Assembly (NCBI RefSeq): GCF_003350505.1
Contig: NZ_QQAY01000017.1
Location: forward strand, 1-60,292
Length of the DNA: 60,292 nucleotides
DNA from: Falsibacillus pallidus
GTDB lineage: Bacteria > Bacillota > Bacilli > Bacillales > DSM-25281
Reading direction: 5' to 3'
Part shown: one piece after another, positions 1 through 10,280 of the stretch
Layout: each line of letters opens with the position of its first letter
How positions within the stretch are numbered: position 1 is the first letter of the stretch
Position numbers and translations under genes: made by a program
Notes under the pieces: model-generated
The model's database searches: none
Told to the model about the DNA's origin: nothing
Seen by the model: the letters and a program-made list of their open reading frames with translations, nothing else

Positions 1-246
1 GAAATCGCCAACGACACAGACTACGGCTTGACGGGTGCAGTCATCACGAACAACCGCGCACACATCGACCAGGCGAAGGAAGACTTCCATGTCGGAAACC
101 TTTACTTCAACCGCGGCTGTACAGGCGCGATCGTCGGCTACCAGCCGTTCGGCGGATTCAACATGTCCGGAACCGACTCCAAAGCGGGCGGCCCAGACTA
201 CCTAATGCTTCACATGCAAGCAAAAACAACTTCTGAAATGTTATAA
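1..246 (+). CDS. L-glutamate gamma-semialdehyde (P5C) dehydrogenase, C-terminal fragment
   Basis: This is the last 81 residues of an aldehyde dehydrogenase; the start lies left of the window. The product oxidises 1-pyrroline-5-carboxylate/glutamate semialdehyde to glutamate with NAD, the second step of proline and arginine breakdown in the cytoplasm. Visible ALDH-family sequence includes the end-of-fold motif [17 protein letters not shown] and the C-terminal segment with DYL and TSEML, typical of Bacillus RocA/PutC proteins. The convergent neighbour is a proline symporter, which favours a proline-catabolic role (pruA/putC) over an arginine-specific one (rocA). The family is near certain; the exact symbol is not. 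Confidence 0.9.
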   Translation, partial: EIANDTDYGLTGAVITNNRAHIDQAKEDFHVGNLYFNRGCTGAIVGYQPFGGFNMSGTDSKAGGPDYLMLHMQAKTTSEML

Positions 247-379
247 AATAGAAAAGCGGATGTGCCTTGAAAGCTGCGACATGCATAAGACGGAACTCGG
301 AGGAAATCCTGATTTCCGTAGAGTTATGGCTTATGACCTCGAGCAGCTAGGCGCTGAAGCCAGCCAGATAGAAGTGAAA

Positions 380-409
380 AAGAGCCCCTGTCACAAGACA
401 GGGGCTCTT
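380..409. terminator. Bidirectional rho-independent terminator between P5C dehydrogenase and putP
   Basis: A perfect 13-bp stem (380-392 with 397-409) closes a 4-nt loop. On the minus strand it is followed by a T run, so it best serves putP; it can also end the plus-strand dehydrogenase transcript. Confidence 0.85.
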
Positions 410-443
410 AAAGTTTCGCCGTAAGCTATAAAATCAATAAATT

Positions 444-1925
444 TTATTTTGTTGCATCTTCAAGCACTTCTTCCATTTCATCAAATTTTTCATGGACAGC
501 TTTTTTCGGACTGCTGGTCATCATACTTACAACGATAACAGCAATCAAGCTGAGGAAGAAGCCTGGAATCATTTCGTACATGAACTCACTCAATCCATCG
601 ATGCTGATCCAAATGATGACGGTAACGGCACCAACGATCATTCCTGCAAGTGCACCCCACTTGGTCATGCGCTTCCAGTACAAGCTCAATAGGATGGCTG
701 GACCGAATGCGGAACCGAATCCTGCCCATGCATTACCTACCAGGCCAAGGATAGTATCGTTTGGTGTAAGAGATAAAAGGATGCCTACAATGGCCACAAG
801 CAAAACAGCAAGTCGACCGATTGTCACGAGTTCCTTATCAGATGCATTTCTGCGTAGAAATGCTTTGTAGAAGTCTTCTGTCAATGCACTGGACGTAACG
901 AGCAATTGGGAAGAAATTGTACTCATGATTGCCGCCAGGATGGCTGCTAATAAGAATCCAGTGATATACGGGTTGAACAGCACTTGCGAGAAGTAGATGA
1001 AGATTGTTTCCGGATCATCCAATGAAAGACCATTCACGGAGATATAAGCAATACCGACCAAACCAGTCAGTAGTGCACCAATGATAGAAATAATCATCCA
1101 GCTCATAGCAATGCGTCGTGCCGGCTTTAATTCTTTAATAGAAGAAATGGCCATAAAGCGAACGATGATATGGGGCTGCCCGAAGTAGCCCAATCCCCAT
1201 GCAAGGAATGATAAAATTCCAATAATGGACGTTCCTTTAAAAATATCTAATAGAGTTGGATCAATATTTCTAACTTCATCAAAAACAGTTGCCGTTCCAC
1301 CTAAATCAGTGAATGCGACGATTGGCACCATGACCAATGCGATAAACATGATGACACCTTGTGCGAAGTCCGTCAAACTAACTGCAAGGAAGCCGCCAAA
1401 TAATGTGTAGCAGATTACGACAGCTGCTGTAACGAATAGACCTACACGGTAATCAAGGCCAAATGCAGATTCGAATAAGGTTCCTCCTGATACTAAACCA
1501 GCTGAAGTATACAGCGTAAAGAAAATAATGATTACGATTGCGGAGAAGAACCGTAGAATCCTTGTTTTATCCATAAAACGATTTTCGAAGTAATCGGGGA
1601 TCGTAATGGAGTCGTTTGCTACCACCGTGTACGTTCTAAGGCGTGGAGCCAAAATGAGGTAGTTCAGATACGCACCGATGGATAAACCGACTGCGATCCA
1701 GGCACTTGAAAGTCCGTCTGCGTACATTGCGCCTGGCAATCCCATGAGCATCCATCCACTCATATCAGACGCCCCGGCTGATAAAGCTGTTACAGCAGGA
1801 CCCAGTCCACGACCGCCTAACATGTATTCCGATAAGTTGCCTGTCGATTTCTTATAAGCGTAGAAACCGATCAGGAGCATACCGACGAAGTATATTCCTA
1901 ATGATACTAACGTTCCTGTTTCCAC
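444..1925 (-). CDS. putP: Sodium/proline symporter (PutP/OpuE family)
   Basis: A 493-residue sodium:solute symporter that imports proline across the cytoplasmic membrane with Na+. It has about 12-13 hydrophobic segments and family sequence near the N-terminus ([10 protein letters not shown], then [18 protein letters not shown] in TM2), where the sodium and proline sites lie. The C-terminal tail is acidic. It starts at GTG (1923-1925), with AAAGGAG seven bases upstream. It is convergent with a P5C dehydrogenase and lies near gatCAB, as opuE does in Bacillus subtilis. Whether it serves catabolism (PutP) or osmoprotection (OpuE) cannot be decided from the protein; the dehydrogenase neighbour favours catabolism. 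Confidence 0.93.
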   Translation of the reverse strand: METGTLVSLGIYFVGMLLIGFYAYKKSTGNLSEYMLGGRGLGPAVTALSAGASDMSGWMLMGLPGAMYADGLSSAWIAVGLSIGAYLNYLILAPRLRTYTVVANDSITIPDYFENRFMDKTRILRFFSAIVIIIFFTLYTSAGLVSGGTLFESAFGLDYRVGLFVTAAVVICYTLFGGFLAVSLTDFAQGVIMFIALVMVPIVAFTDLGGTATVFDEVRNIDPTLLDIFKGTSIIGILSFLAWGLGYFGQPHIIVRFMAISSIKELKPARRIAMSWMIISIIGALLTGLVGIAYISVNGLSLDDPETIFIYFSQVLFNPYITGFLLAAILAAIMSTISSQLLVTSSALTEDFYKAFLRRNASDKELVTIGRLAVLLVAIVGILLSLTPNDTILGLVGNAWAGFGSAFGPAILLSLYWKRMTKWGALAGMIVGAVTVIIWISIDGLSEFMYEMIPGFFLSLIAVIVVSMMTSSPKKAVHEKFDEMEEVLEDATK

Positions 1926-1997
1926 TATATCTCTCCTTTGAGTAAAATTTTTTAGAGCTCACGAACGACGAACCGAAAGCTCTGCCTACGGTTCAAT

Positions 1998-2026
1998 AAC
2001 CTAACAAATATATTCCCTTTGTTCAA
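1998..2026 (-). promoter_or_regulatory. Candidate sigma-A promoter for putP
   Basis: On the minus strand, -35 TTGAAC (plus 2021-2026) and -10 TAGGTT (plus 1998-2003) are separated by 17 bp, about 75 bp upstream of the putP GTG start. The rest of 1926-2229 is AT-rich and shows no gene. Confidence 0.5.
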
Positions 2027-2229
2027 GGAATCGAAACAATTGCAACAATATACGGAAGAGCGTTCAGACCAGTTGACATAAGGGATAGGCAAGGGTTGAA
2101 AAGAAATTAAAGTAAAACTATTCAGAATTATATATCAAAAACATTACAAGCTTTTTTACTGGAAAACCCGGTAACAAATCCTAACAGTTTTCACCCCAAT
2201 AATTTCTCCCTTTCACTATTTTTTTATAC

Positions 2230-2255
2230 AAAAAAGGCACCCTCAGAAAGGCGCC
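2230..2255 (-). terminator. Rho-independent terminator of the cupin gene
   Basis: On the minus strand GGCGCC (2250-2255) pairs with GGTGCC (2236-2241, one G-U) and is followed by TTTTTTG. Confidence 0.7.
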
Positions 2256-2273
2256 ATATCCGTGAAGAAGAAA

Positions 2274-2654
2274 TTAATTTTTATTGTATTTTACTGGAGT
2301 CAAAGCAGGCATGAATTTCTCAGGAGAGAAGTGTTCTCCTTCCATTACAAATGCGGTCATACCGTTTGCGGAGCCTGATTCATGTTCTTCACCGGTTTCC
2401 CAGAATACAGCTGTACCGGCTTCCACAGGGACTGGATCTTCTCCTCGCAGTTTCACCCATCCTGAGCCATCTGTTACTAAAAAGAGCTGTGGGCATGTGG
2501 CCGGATGCATACCGAGAACGCTGTCTCCACTGAAATGCATGCAGCCAATCTGGGAAGGTGCAGCGGATTTCATAATTGGACTGATGCCGACATTGCGACT
2601 GTTAAATGCAGTGATGGAACGTTTAACTTCCTCATCAAATCGAAAAAATTTCAA
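2274..2654 (-). CDS. Small cupin-domain protein
   Basis: A 126-residue single-domain protein with a cupin-like beta-barrel pattern. One stretch has GCMHFSGDSVLGMHPA, followed by a PVPVEAGTAVFWETGEEHESG segment whose Glu/His residues match the second cupin motif. It is probably a metal- or small-ligand-binding cytoplasmic protein; the substrate is unknown. TTG at 2652-2654 is preferred as start because GGGGGA lies seven bases upstream; an ATG at 2678 gives eight extra residues but has no ribosome binding site. It is monocistronic with its own terminator, divergent from gatCAB. Confidence 0.7.
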   Translation of the reverse strand: MKFFRFDEEVKRSITAFNSRNVGISPIMKSAAPSQIGCMHFSGDSVLGMHPATCPQLFLVTDGSGWVKLRGEDPVPVEAGTAVFWETGEEHESGSANGMTAFVMEGEHFSPEKFMPALTPVKYNKN

Positions 2655-2850
2655 TGAAAATTCCCCCATTTCCTTCATTATTATTTTTTACTTTTACGGG
2701 AAGAATGTCCATATGAATTTTGTAAAAATATTCAATTTGGGTGCAGCCTGTATTTTCCTTCATCTTTGTAAGGAAATAACTAGCTCATACCTGTGAGACA
2801 GACAGCGTTCGTGGTACAATAATACTTATGTATTGAAATGCCAATTCAAG

Positions 2851-2880
2851 TTGCTTGTCATGATTGAAGTTTGATATTAT
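2851..2880 (+). promoter_or_regulatory. Candidate sigma-A promoter of gatCAB
   Basis: TTGCTT (2851-2856) and TATTAT (2875-2880) are 18 bp apart, about 45 bp upstream of gatC. TACAAT at 2815-2820 is a possible alternative -10. Confidence 0.4.
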
Positions 2881-2923
2881 CAATATTATTGTGTTTGTTC
2901 GACTATTTTCGGAGGTGAATGGA

Positions 2924-3214
2924 ATGTCCAGAATTTCAAAAGAAGAGGTTAAGCACGTTGCTCACCTTGCCCGTCTGGAATTTTCAGAACAGGAAGTTGA
3001 AAAATTTGCCCATCAGCTTGACGCAATCATTGGATTTGCGGAACAGCTTAATGAGTTGGATACAGATAATGTGAAGCCTACTTCACATGTATTGGATATG
3101 AAAAATGTGCTGCGAGAAGACAAATCCGTCAAAGGACTTCCGCGTGAAGAAGTATTGAAAAATGCACCAGATCATCAAGATGGACAAGTTCGTGTTCCGA
3201 CCATCTTGGAATAG
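2924..3214 (+). CDS. gatC: Asp-tRNA(Asn)/Glu-tRNA(Gln) amidotransferase subunit C
   Basis: A 96-residue GatC, the small subunit that wraps around GatA and stabilises the GatCAB amidotransferase, which converts Glu-tRNA(Gln) to Gln-tRNA(Gln). Typical features are [14 protein letters not shown] near the N-terminus and NVLREDK with a C-terminal VRVPTILE. The start is ATG 2924 with GGAGGTGA six bases upstream; the frame is open further upstream but has no ribosome binding site there. It is the first gene of the operon, followed by gatA after 11 bp. Confidence 0.97.
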   Translation: MSRISKEEVKHVAHLARLEFSEQEVEKFAHQLDAIIGFAEQLNELDTDNVKPTSHVLDMKNVLREDKSVKGLPREEVLKNAPDHQDGQVRVPTILE

Positions 3215-3225
3215 GAGGGAATTCA

Positions 3226-4686
3226 ATGTCATTATTTGATCATAAAGTATCAGAGCTTCATGAACTTTTACATAAAAAAGAAATCACTGTAACAGATCTT
3301 GTAGATGAATCATATAAGCGCATCGGTGCCGTCGAGGATCAAGTGAAAGCTTTCTTGACCCTTAATGAGGAGTCTGCTCGCCAAAAAGCAAAAGAACTCG
3401 ACGCCAAACTTGGTACGGATGAATCCAAAGGACTTCTGTTCGGAATGCCGATCGGGATCAAGGATAACATCGTTACAAAGAATCTTCGCACAACATGCGG
3501 AAGCAAGATCCTCGAAAACTTCGATCCTATTTATGATGCGACTGTCATGAACAAGCTTCATAGTGCTGAAACAGTGACGATCGGAAAATTGAACATGGAT
3601 GAATTCGCGATGGGATCTTCCACTGAAAACTCCGGTTTCCAAAAGACCAGCAACCCATGGAACCTTGAAACCGTTCCAGGCGGATCTTCCGGCGGTTCAG
3701 CGGCATCTGTTGCAGCAGGGGAAGTACTATTTTCACTTGGATCAGATACTGGTGGATCCATCCGCCAGCCTGCAGCATTCTGCGGTGTGGTAGGATTGAA
3801 GCCGACATATGGCCGCGTTTCCCGTTTCGGCCTAGTGGCATTTGCTTCTTCATTGGATCAAATCGGCCCGATCACACGTACAGTTGAAGATAATGCCTAT
3901 CTTTTGCAAGCCATTTCAGGACTAGATGCAAACGACTCTACTTCAGCAAATGTAGAGGTGCCGAATTTCGCAGAAGCTTTGACTGGCGATGTCAAAGGGC
4001 TTCGCATCGCCGTCCCTAAAGAATATCTAGGCGAAGGTGTCAGCGAAGAAACAAAGCAATCTGTGATGAATGCGTTAAAAGTCCTTGAAGGATTAGGCGC
4101 TACATGGGATGAAGTTTCCCTTCCACATTCTAAATACGGTGTGGCTACTTACTACCTGCTAGCCTCTTCTGAAGCATCATCCAACTTGGCGCGCTTCGAC
4201 GGCGTCCGCTACGGCTACCGTTCTCCAAATGCGGAAAACCTTGTCGACCTATACAAGAAGACACGTTCTGAAGGATTCGGTGAAGAAGTGAAGCGCCGTA
4301 TCATGCTTGGAACATTTGCATTAAGCTCAGGCTATTATGATGCTTACTATATTAAAGCTCAGCAGGCCCGTACGCTGATCAAAAAGGACTTTGAAGATGT
4401 CTTTGAGAACTACGATGTCATCATTGGCCCAACAACTCCGACACCTGCGTTCAAGATCGGCGAAAAAATCGACGATCCTTTGACAATGTATGCGAACGAT
4501 ATCCTGACAATCCCTGTTAACCTTGCTGGTGTACCGGGAATCTCCGTTCCTGCAGGATTTGCATCAAACGGACTGCCGCTTGGATTGCAAATCATCGGTA
4601 AGCACTTTGATGAGAGTACGGTTTATCGTGTGGCACATGCCTTTGAACAGGCTACAGACTTCCATAAACAAAAACCAGGACTGTAA
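3226..4686 (+). CDS. gatA: Glutamyl-tRNA(Gln) amidotransferase subunit A
   Basis: A 486-residue amidase-signature glutaminase that releases ammonia from glutamine and channels it to GatB. The signature is clear: PIGIKDN contains the catalytic Lys, [10 protein letters not shown] contains a catalytic Ser, and [12 protein letters not shown] the second. The length is normal for the family. AGGAGGG precedes ATG 3226. The operon continues with gatB after 16 bp. Confidence 0.98.
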   Translation: MSLFDHKVSELHELLHKKEITVTDLVDESYKRIGAVEDQVKAFLTLNEESARQKAKELDAKLGTDESKGLLFGMPIGIKDNIVTKNLRTTCGSKILENFDPIYDATVMNKLHSAETVTIGKLNMDEFAMGSSTENSGFQKTSNPWNLETVPGGSSGGSAASVAAGEVLFSLGSDTGGSIRQPAAFCGVVGLKPTYGRVSRFGLVAFASSLDQIGPITRTVEDNAYLLQAISGLDANDSTSANVEVPNFAEALTGDVKGLRIAVPKEYLGEGVSEETKQSVMNALKVLEGLGATWDEVSLPHSKYGVATYYLLASSEASSNLARFDGVRYGYRSPNAENLVDLYKKTRSEGFGEEVKRRIMLGTFALSSGYYDAYYIKAQQARTLIKKDFEDVFENYDVIIGPTTPTPAFKIGEKIDDPLTMYANDILTIPVNLAGVPGISVPAGFASNGLPLGLQIIGKHFDESTVYRVAHAFEQATDFHKQKPGL

Positions 4687-4702
4687 GGGGGGGGGCATAG
4701 GA

Positions 4703-6133
4703 ATGAACTTTGAAACAATCATTGGACTTGAGGTCCATGTAGAACTAAAAACAGATTCCAAAATATTTTCACCGGCGCCTGCTCATTTCGGGGCAGAGCC
4801 AAATACAAATACAAACGTCATCGACCTTGGCTACCCGGGGGTCCTGCCAGTTTTAAATAAAAGAGCAGTAGAGTTCGGTATGAAGGCTGCAATGGCGCTG
4901 AACTGCCAAATCGCAACGGATACTAAATTCGACCGTAAAAACTATTTCTATCCTGACAATCCAAAAGCGTATCAAATCTCTCAATTTGATAAACCGATCG
5001 GTGAGCATGGCTGGATCGAAATTGAGGTCGACGGTAAGAAAAAGCGAATCGGTATCACTCGCCTGCATTTAGAAGAAGATTCAGGGAAATTGACTCACTC
5101 AGGCAATGGGTATTCCCTTGTCGACTACAACCGTCAAGGAACACCGTTGATCGAGATCGTTTCCGAGCCGGATATCCGTACGCCTGAAGAAGCGTATGCT
5201 TATCTTGAAAAGTTAAAATCCATCATTCAATATACAGGTGTTTCTGACTGTAAGATGGAAGAGGGCTCATTGCGCTGCGATGCGAATATTTCCCTTCGTC
5301 CAATCGGACAAGAAAAATTCGGTACGAAAGCAGAATTGAAAAACTTGAACTCCTTCAACTTTGTCCGCAAAGGATTGGAATTTGAAGAGAAGCGCCAGGA
5401 AAAAGTGCTTCTTTCAGGCGGTCTTATCGAGCAGGAAACAAGACGCTTTGATGAGTCTACAGGCAAAACCATCCTTATGCGTGTAAAAGAAGGATCTGAC
5501 GACTACCGCTACTTCCCGGAACCTGACTTGGTTGCCCTTCATATCGATGATGAATGGAAAGAGCGTGTCCGTGCAGAAATCCCTGAGCTTCCGGATCAGC
5601 GCAGGAAACGCTATATTGAAGACATGGGGCTTCCTGCATACGATGCGATGGTCTTGACCCTTACGAAAGAAATGTCTGATTTCTTCGAGGAAACCGTTGC
5701 AGCTGGTGCAGATACGAAGCTTGCTTCCAACTGGTTGATGGGTGAAGTGTCTGCCTACCTGAATTCCGAGCAAAAGGAATTGGAAGATACGGCATTGACT
5801 CCTCAAGGATTGGCAGGCATGATCAAATTAATCGAAGCTGGAACGATTTCTTCCAAAATCGCGAAGAAAGTGTTCAAAGAATTGATTGAAAACGGCGGGG
5901 ATGCAGAGAAAATCGTCAAAGAAAAAGGCCTTGTGCAGATTTCTGACGAAGGAGCACTTCTCAAAATCGTAACTGAGATCCTGGACGCTAACGAGCAGTC
6001 CATCGAGGATTTCAAAAACGGTAAAGACCGCGCCCTTGGATTCCTGGTCGGTCAAATCATGAAAGCGACCAAAGGACAGGCAAATCCACCGATGGTCAAT
6101 AAATTATTGATTGAAGAAATGAATAAAAGATAA
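4703..6133 (+). CDS. gatB: Asp/Glu-tRNA amidotransferase subunit B
   Basis: A 476-residue GatB, the kinase/transamidase subunit that phosphorylates the Glu on tRNA(Gln) and amidates it with ammonia from GatA. It opens with the typical IGLEVHVEL and contains [15 protein letters not shown], with a C-terminal YqeY-like tRNA-binding tail. ATG 4703 follows an unusually long G run (4687-4695) that serves as ribosome binding site; the open frame reaches back to 4523 inside gatA, but the family start is at 4703. It is the last gene of the operon. Confidence 0.98.
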   Translation: MNFETIIGLEVHVELKTDSKIFSPAPAHFGAEPNTNTNVIDLGYPGVLPVLNKRAVEFGMKAAMALNCQIATDTKFDRKNYFYPDNPKAYQISQFDKPIGEHGWIEIEVDGKKKRIGITRLHLEEDSGKLTHSGNGYSLVDYNRQGTPLIEIVSEPDIRTPEEAYAYLEKLKSIIQYTGVSDCKMEEGSLRCDANISLRPIGQEKFGTKAELKNLNSFNFVRKGLEFEEKRQEKVLLSGGLIEQETRRFDESTGKTILMRVKEGSDDYRYFPEPDLVALHIDDEWKERVRAEIPELPDQRRKRYIEDMGLPAYDAMVLTLTKEMSDFFEETVAAGADTKLASNWLMGEVSAYLNSEQKELEDTALTPQGLAGMIKLIEAGTISSKIAKKVFKELIENGGDAEKIVKEKGLVQISDEGALLKIVTEILDANEQSIEDFKNGKDRALGFLVGQIMKATKGQANPPMVNKLLIEEMNKR

Positions 6134-6150
6134 ACCATAAAGTTTGATGA

Positions 6151-6176
6151 AAAGCTGGCTGCGGCCAGCTTTTTTT
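6151..6176 (+). terminator. Rho-independent terminator of gatCAB
   Basis: A 9-bp stem (6151-6159 with 6164-6172) with a TGCG loop, followed by a T run. Confidence 0.92.
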
Positions 6177-6276
6177 GTTGTTTTGGAGCAAAAACCTGTG
6201 CGAAATGTCGGCAAGATGGGTTTCAAGTACTAAATTGTGCTGAATTTACGGGGATTTAACCTTCGAGAAAAGTTCT

Positions 6277-6402
6277 ATGCGCGAAAAGTACATGTCAATG
6301 CGCCGGGCGAAGTAACTTATGCGCCAAAAACAACCGCCTATGCGCCGAACAGAGTAACTTATGCGCCAGAATCACACTCCTATGCGCCATCGGTATTTTC
6401 CG
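6277..6402 (+). repeat. 21-bp-period ATGCGC repeat array, locus 1 (six units)
   Basis: The core ATGCGC(C/G) begins at 6277, 6298, 6319, 6340, 6361 and 6382, so every step is exactly 21 bp. Each core is preceded by CT or CTT in most units, while the 14 bp between cores vary. It lies 100 bp beyond the gatB terminator and upstream of the protease gene. A 63-codon frame (6237-6428) translates the units as Tyr-Ala-Pro heptads but has no ribosome binding site. The other arrays are at 13604, 29158, 47881 and 60134. Confidence 0.9.
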
Positions 6403-6591
6403 ACCTTAAACACCTACAAATATGCTGAAAACCGCATTTTATTCCCATTATTCCTATGGTTATAGAAAATGGGAAAATACGCATGGGTGTATTTTCATAA
6501 TTGAGTTATAACGGACTATTTTAAATATTATTTATTTTCTGTATATTCATATCTGTAGTCCAAAAAAATAGAAAGAGGAGTTGTTGTTTCA

Positions 6592-8244
6592 TTGAAAAAA
6601 CAATTGGTTGCATTGGGGTTGGCTGCAGGTTTGGTTATGAGTCCGACGGTGTATTCATATGCCCAAGGAAACGGTTCTGCAGATCTATCTGAAAAAGTGA
6701 AATGGAGCGATCGTGTCGGGACGCCGGAATTTGTTTCAGGCAAATTGACAAAAGCTTCGAAGGATTCGGCAGAAACCATCGTATTCAATTATCTCAATGG
6801 CAAAGAAGGCTCCTTCAAACTTGGGGGAGATGCGAAGAATTCATTTAAAGTCCTGGAGAAGCAACAGGATGAACTTGGCTTTACATATCTTCGCCTTCAA
6901 CAGGTCTATAAAGGGACTCCTGTATTCGGCTCGGTCATCACGGCACATGTTGATAAAGATGGCGTATTGACAGCCCTCTCAGGCGCGGTTCAGCCGGACT
7001 TGGATAAAAAGGCTGGAAGCAAGGCAGATAAGGTATCCAAGAAGGATGCGATCTCCAAAGGGGAAGCAGATTTGACGGCAGCAGCAGGTTCACAGCCAGA
7101 CTACGAATACGCTCCAAAAGCGGATTATGTGATCTTTATGAAAGACGGCACTGCACATTATGCTTACCACGTAAATTATAATTTCCTTTCTCCAGAGCCG
7201 GGCAACTGGGACTATTTTGTCGATGCTTCATCTGGGGAAATTCTTTCAAAATATAATTCTATCGATCATGCGAAGCCGGGCGGCGGTGCAACGGGCGGCA
7301 CGAACACAGTCGGTACTGGTACGGGAGTGCTGGGAGATACGAAATCATTAAATACTCTTCTTTCAGGTTCTACCTATTATCTTCAAGATAATACAAGAGG
7401 AAAAGGCATTTTCACATATGATGCCTCCAGCCGTACTCGGTTACCTGGAACGCTTTGGGCAGATGCAGATGATCAGTTCAATGCAAGCTATGATCACGCA
7501 GCAGTAGATGCTCATTATTATGCAGGTGTGACTTATGATTATTATAAAAATACATTCAACCGCAACAGCTATGACAATAATGGGGCTGCATTGAAAGCTT
7601 CAGTCCACTACAGCCGCAACTACAATAACGCATTCTGGAACGGCTCTCAAATGGTTTATGGAGATGGAGACGGAGTAAACTTCATCGAATTCTCAGGAGG
7701 CATCGATGTGGTTGCGCATGAATTGACTCATGCCGTGACAGAAAAGACGGCAGGACTTGTCTATCAAAATGAGTCTGGTGCCATCAATGAATCTCTTTCC
7801 GATATTTTCGGTACTTTAGTAGAATTCTATTCAGGCAAAAGCCCTGACTGGGAAATCGGCGAGGATATCTATACTCCTTCAAAACAAGGGGATGCCTTAC
7901 GTTCCATGTCCGATCCTACTAAATACGGCGATCCGGATAACTATGCCAGCCGCTACACAGGAACGAGCGATAATGGCGGAGTTCACACAAACAGTGGCAT
8001 CAGCAATAAAGCCGCCTACCTTTTAAGCCAAGGAGGTACAGCTTACGGAGTGAAAGTTACAGGCGTTGGCACAAGTAAAACAGGTGCTATTTTCTACCGA
8101 GCGCTTACTCAATACTTGACGCCTCAAGCTACATTCAGCCAGCTTCGTGCTGCAGCTGTCCAATCTGCTGTTGATCTATACGGATCCAGCAGCCAGGAAG
8201 CAGCAAGTGTGAATGCAGCATTTGATGCAGTCGGAGTACACTAA
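6592..8244 (+). CDS. Secreted thermolysin-like neutral metalloprotease (M4, bacillolysin)
   Basis: A 550-residue prepro-enzyme secreted to degrade extracellular protein. Domains in order: a Sec signal peptide (about 1-25, AYA-type end near YSYAQG), an FTP/PepSY propeptide (about 40-225), an M4 catalytic domain from about residue 240, and the M4 alpha-helical C-domain. Zinc ligands H376 and H380 sit in HELTH and E400 in GAINESLSD, the same 20-residue spacing as in thermolysin. The distal catalytic region [12 protein letters not shown] is present. The start is TTG 6592 with AGAGGAG 11 bases upstream. It is a single gene with its own terminator; the closest relatives are NprE/NprB types. Confidence 0.96.
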   Translation: MKKQLVALGLAAGLVMSPTVYSYAQGNGSADLSEKVKWSDRVGTPEFVSGKLTKASKDSAETIVFNYLNGKEGSFKLGGDAKNSFKVLEKQQDELGFTYLRLQQVYKGTPVFGSVITAHVDKDGVLTALSGAVQPDLDKKAGSKADKVSKKDAISKGEADLTAAAGSQPDYEYAPKADYVIFMKDGTAHYAYHVNYNFLSPEPGNWDYFVDASSGEILSKYNSIDHAKPGGGATGGTNTVGTGTGVLGDTKSLNTLLSGSTYYLQDNTRGKGIFTYDASSRTRLPGTLWADADDQFNASYDHAAVDAHYYAGVTYDYYKNTFNRNSYDNNGAALKASVHYSRNYNNAFWNGSQMVYGDGDGVNFIEFSGGIDVVAHELTHAVTEKTAGLVYQNESGAINESLSDIFGTLVEFYSGKSPDWEIGEDIYTPSKQGDALRSMSDPTKYGDPDNYASRYTGTSDNGGVHTNSGISNKAAYLLSQGGTAYGVKVTGVGTSKTGAIFYRALTQYLTPQATFSQLRAAAVQSAVDLYGSSSQEAASVNAAFDAVGVH

Positions 8245-8260
8245 GATTTAATTTAATCAA

Positions 8261-8300
8261 CAAGGGCCTTCTAACTAAAAGTCGGAAGGCCCTTGTTTTA
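8261..8300 (+). terminator. Rho-independent terminator of the M4 protease gene
   Basis: An 11-bp perfect stem (8261-8271 with 8285-8295) followed by TTTTATTTA. The adjacent MITE-like element begins only 10 bp further on. Confidence 0.88.
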
Positions 8301-8304
8301 TTTA

Positions 8305-8477
8305 GGCTGATTTCGTAAACATTGTTGTTAAAATCTTACTGCCGATTTTAACGCGAAATTATCGATTTGGCACGTTGCAATATAGAATCTAGGCTCTTTT
8401 CTAGCTAAATAAGCCCTTTTGTTTGTATAAACTATCCTAATTTAATTTTAAAAGCAACAAACTTTAAGAAAAGAGCC
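8305..8477. mobile_element. MITE-like element, copy 1 (173 bp)
   Basis: The ends form an imperfect terminal inverted repeat of about 30 bp: left GGCTGATTTCGTAAACATTG, right end (reverse complement) GGCTCTTTTCTTAAAGTTTG. Immediately outside both ends is the 8-bp direct repeat TTTATTTA (8297-8304 and 8478-8485), consistent with a target-site duplication, although this is low-complexity sequence. It carries an internal hairpin GTTAAAATC-N8-GATTTTAAC and no coding capacity. A homologous copy is at 16281-16452. GGCTCTTT ends with 8-bp duplications recall ISL3-family ends; that link is inference. Confidence 0.75.
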
Positions 8478-8478
8478 T

Positions 8479-8829
8479 TTATTTATTTTCAATTAGTCCG
8501 ATGCCAACCCCAACCGGATCGACTATGTAGGCTAGATAAAATTCTTCAAACTCCATCTTTTCACGTACAATCTGCGCGCCGTTTTGAACAGCTTCCTTTA
8601 GAGCATTATCAATGGAATCCACCTCTAAATGGAGTCGGATCCCATGTGGATAATCACTCGGGCCGTGCACAATCCCGCCATTTATCCCGTCGCCGCCATT
8701 TGTAACAGCTTCACTATACCCCCATTTTGGTTCACCAATCGTCCAGCCGAAGACATTAGAATAAAACGCTGCTGCTTTATCAGGGTCCTGTGAATTCATT
8801 TCAAATGAAACTACTTTTGATTTGATCAT
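8479..8829 (-). CDS. VOC (glyoxalase/bleomycin-resistance fold) family protein
   Basis: A 116-residue vicinal-oxygen-chelate protein of the YdfO/extradiol-like small type. Family features are a first beta strand followed by DPDKAAAFYSNVFGW, a mid-protein GGIVHG loop, HLEVDSIDNAL and a C-terminal DPVGVGIGLIE strand. The substrate is unknown. ATG 8827-8829 is chosen because GGAGG lies eight bases upstream; an upstream ATG (8844) or TTG (8853) is also possible. Its stop codon lies in the direct repeat bordering the MITE-like element, so the insertion landed at the very 3' end of this gene. Confidence 0.85.
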   Translation of the reverse strand: MIKSKVVSFEMNSQDPDKAAAFYSNVFGWTIGEPKWGYSEAVTNGGDGINGGIVHGPSDYPHGIRLHLEVDSIDNALKEAVQNGAQIVREKMEFEEFYLAYIVDPVGVGIGLIENK

Positions 8830-8966
8830 TTTCCCATCCTCCATGATTTTCAATCTCCCCTCGATTCTCTCATGTCTATCAACTCATTCCAATAAAATTT
8901 TGAGTTTTTAAAAAATTGGTATAAAAATGGCGGCGGTGAGTAGATTTGATTAGGGGGGTGTATCAT

Positions 8967-10103
8967 TTGGACTATCTAAAGAAAAATCTGACGCAGGTTC
9001 GGTCTCATACGTATCTTTCTAATAATGATCCAAGGTATTGTGAAAAGTATTTAAAATTTCATCCTCATGATCGGCAGATGCTTTACCAGTATGCACAGGA
9101 ATTATTTAAAAAAGGGAAGTTTACAGAAGGAGTCAAGCAGCTTGAGAAGTCTAGTGCGCTTGGCTATTTCCAAGCAAAAAGGGAGCTGGACCACCTCAAC
9201 CAATATCAGTCATTGCCATATGCGGCGCAGAACAAAAAGGCGAGCCGATATTCTTCATTATGGAAATGGCTGCTTGCCATTTTGATTCTGTCCTTACTTT
9301 TATTTACCTTCCTTATTGTCTGGAGGTATGTTGAAAATCGTTTCTTTATCGAAAAGAACGACTATTATTATCAGTTCCACGAGTATCATAACCCTGAGCC
9401 GCCTCCAAAAGATGATTTGAACAGCGTATCAATACCAATAGAGAAGCAGAAAGAAACGCTTGCCCTTCTTTCAGTGGAAAATGCCTTTGTGAGGTACCAC
9501 GAATTATATGGACACATTCCAAAAAGCCTCGACGAGATGACCGGCGGGGCTCCTTCTAATTTTTTGACGCTTTCAGATGAAGCAACAGCACAAAAAGATA
9601 CAATCCTTTTAAAATCAAAAAGCCCGGATAAATTTGCGAACTTCAGCAAATTGGAGCTTCATTTTTATCCGAAAGCCAATAAGTTGATCCTGGCCAAAAT
9701 AAGCCCATCAGGGAAAGAAACGATCCTGTCATCCTATACAACAGCATCAGGCAAGGAGAACCTTCCGTTTTCCACAAGCAAAGTATCACAGAGGGTAGTG
9801 AATCCAAATGGGGGAGATGGTGTACTTGGTACGCGCGGCCTCGTCCTTCAGGATGGATACGCCATTCATGGAACCAATGATCCCGCGTCCATTGGCCAAA
9901 AAGTGACGCACGGGTGCATACGATTAAGGAGTGGTGATATGGAAGCTCTTTATTCGTATATATCCATTGGTACGCCATTTCTGGTTAAGCCCGGGCTTCC
10001 AGATGCTCCTTTGCTTAAAACAGGGCTTCCGCAGCTTTCAGTGGCTTCTGCAATTTTAAAGAAAGAAGAAAGTCCAGGCGCACATTTTACTTGGAGGAAT
10101 TAA
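8967..10103 (+). CDS. L,D-transpeptidase (YkuD domain) with N-terminal membrane anchor
   Basis: A 378-residue membrane-anchored enzyme expected to act outside the membrane on peptidoglycan stem peptides. The N-terminal ~95 residues are cytoplasmic and resemble a TPR/Sel1-like helical repeat (about 30-75). One transmembrane helix follows (about 98-120), then an extracellular linker. The YkuD catalytic domain is at the C-terminus, with HGTN and THGCIRLRSGD; C317 is the nucleophile. TTG 8967 is preferred over the upstream in-frame TTG 8946 because AGGGGGGTG lies just before it. An N-terminal soluble domain ahead of the anchor is unlike the compact LysM-YkuD enzymes and may recruit a cytoplasmic partner. 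Confidence 0.88.
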   Translation: MDYLKKNLTQVRSHTYLSNNDPRYCEKYLKFHPHDRQMLYQYAQELFKKGKFTEGVKQLEKSSALGYFQAKRELDHLNQYQSLPYAAQNKKASRYSSLWKWLLAILILSLLLFTFLIVWRYVENRFFIEKNDYYYQFHEYHNPEPPPKDDLNSVSIPIEKQKETLALLSVENAFVRYHELYGHIPKSLDEMTGGAPSNFLTLSDEATAQKDTILLKSKSPDKFANFSKLELHFYPKANKLILAKISPSGKETILSSYTTASGKENLPFSTSKVSQRVVNPNGGDGVLGTRGLVLQDGYAIHGTNDPASIGQKVTHGCIRLRSGDMEALYSYISIGTPFLVKPGLPDAPLLKTGLPQLSVASAILKKEESPGAHFTWRN

Positions 10104-10280
10104 TATGAGGGAAAAATAGGGAATAGCCTAAAATACATGTCCCCGTAAGGTGCGAGTCCTGCTTTTGGGGGATAGAAGCTGTTTTGTAATTGATAAATGA
10201 TAGAATACGTGTGACTATTATCATGATTATTCCATTTTTCCCCTGAGAAACTTTTTTTGAAATTTCCTTCTAATTGTCCA

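Noticed and set aside
1926-1990. AGAGCT...AGCTCT inverted repeat upstream of putP as a regulator site
   Set aside because: Six-base arms of a palindromic hexamer are not distinctive; no known site matches.
6237-6428. 63-residue open frame with Tyr-Ala-Pro heptads over array 1
   Set aside because: No ribosome binding site, third codon positions invariant, and sister arrays break frame with 20-bp steps; treated as a DNA repeat.
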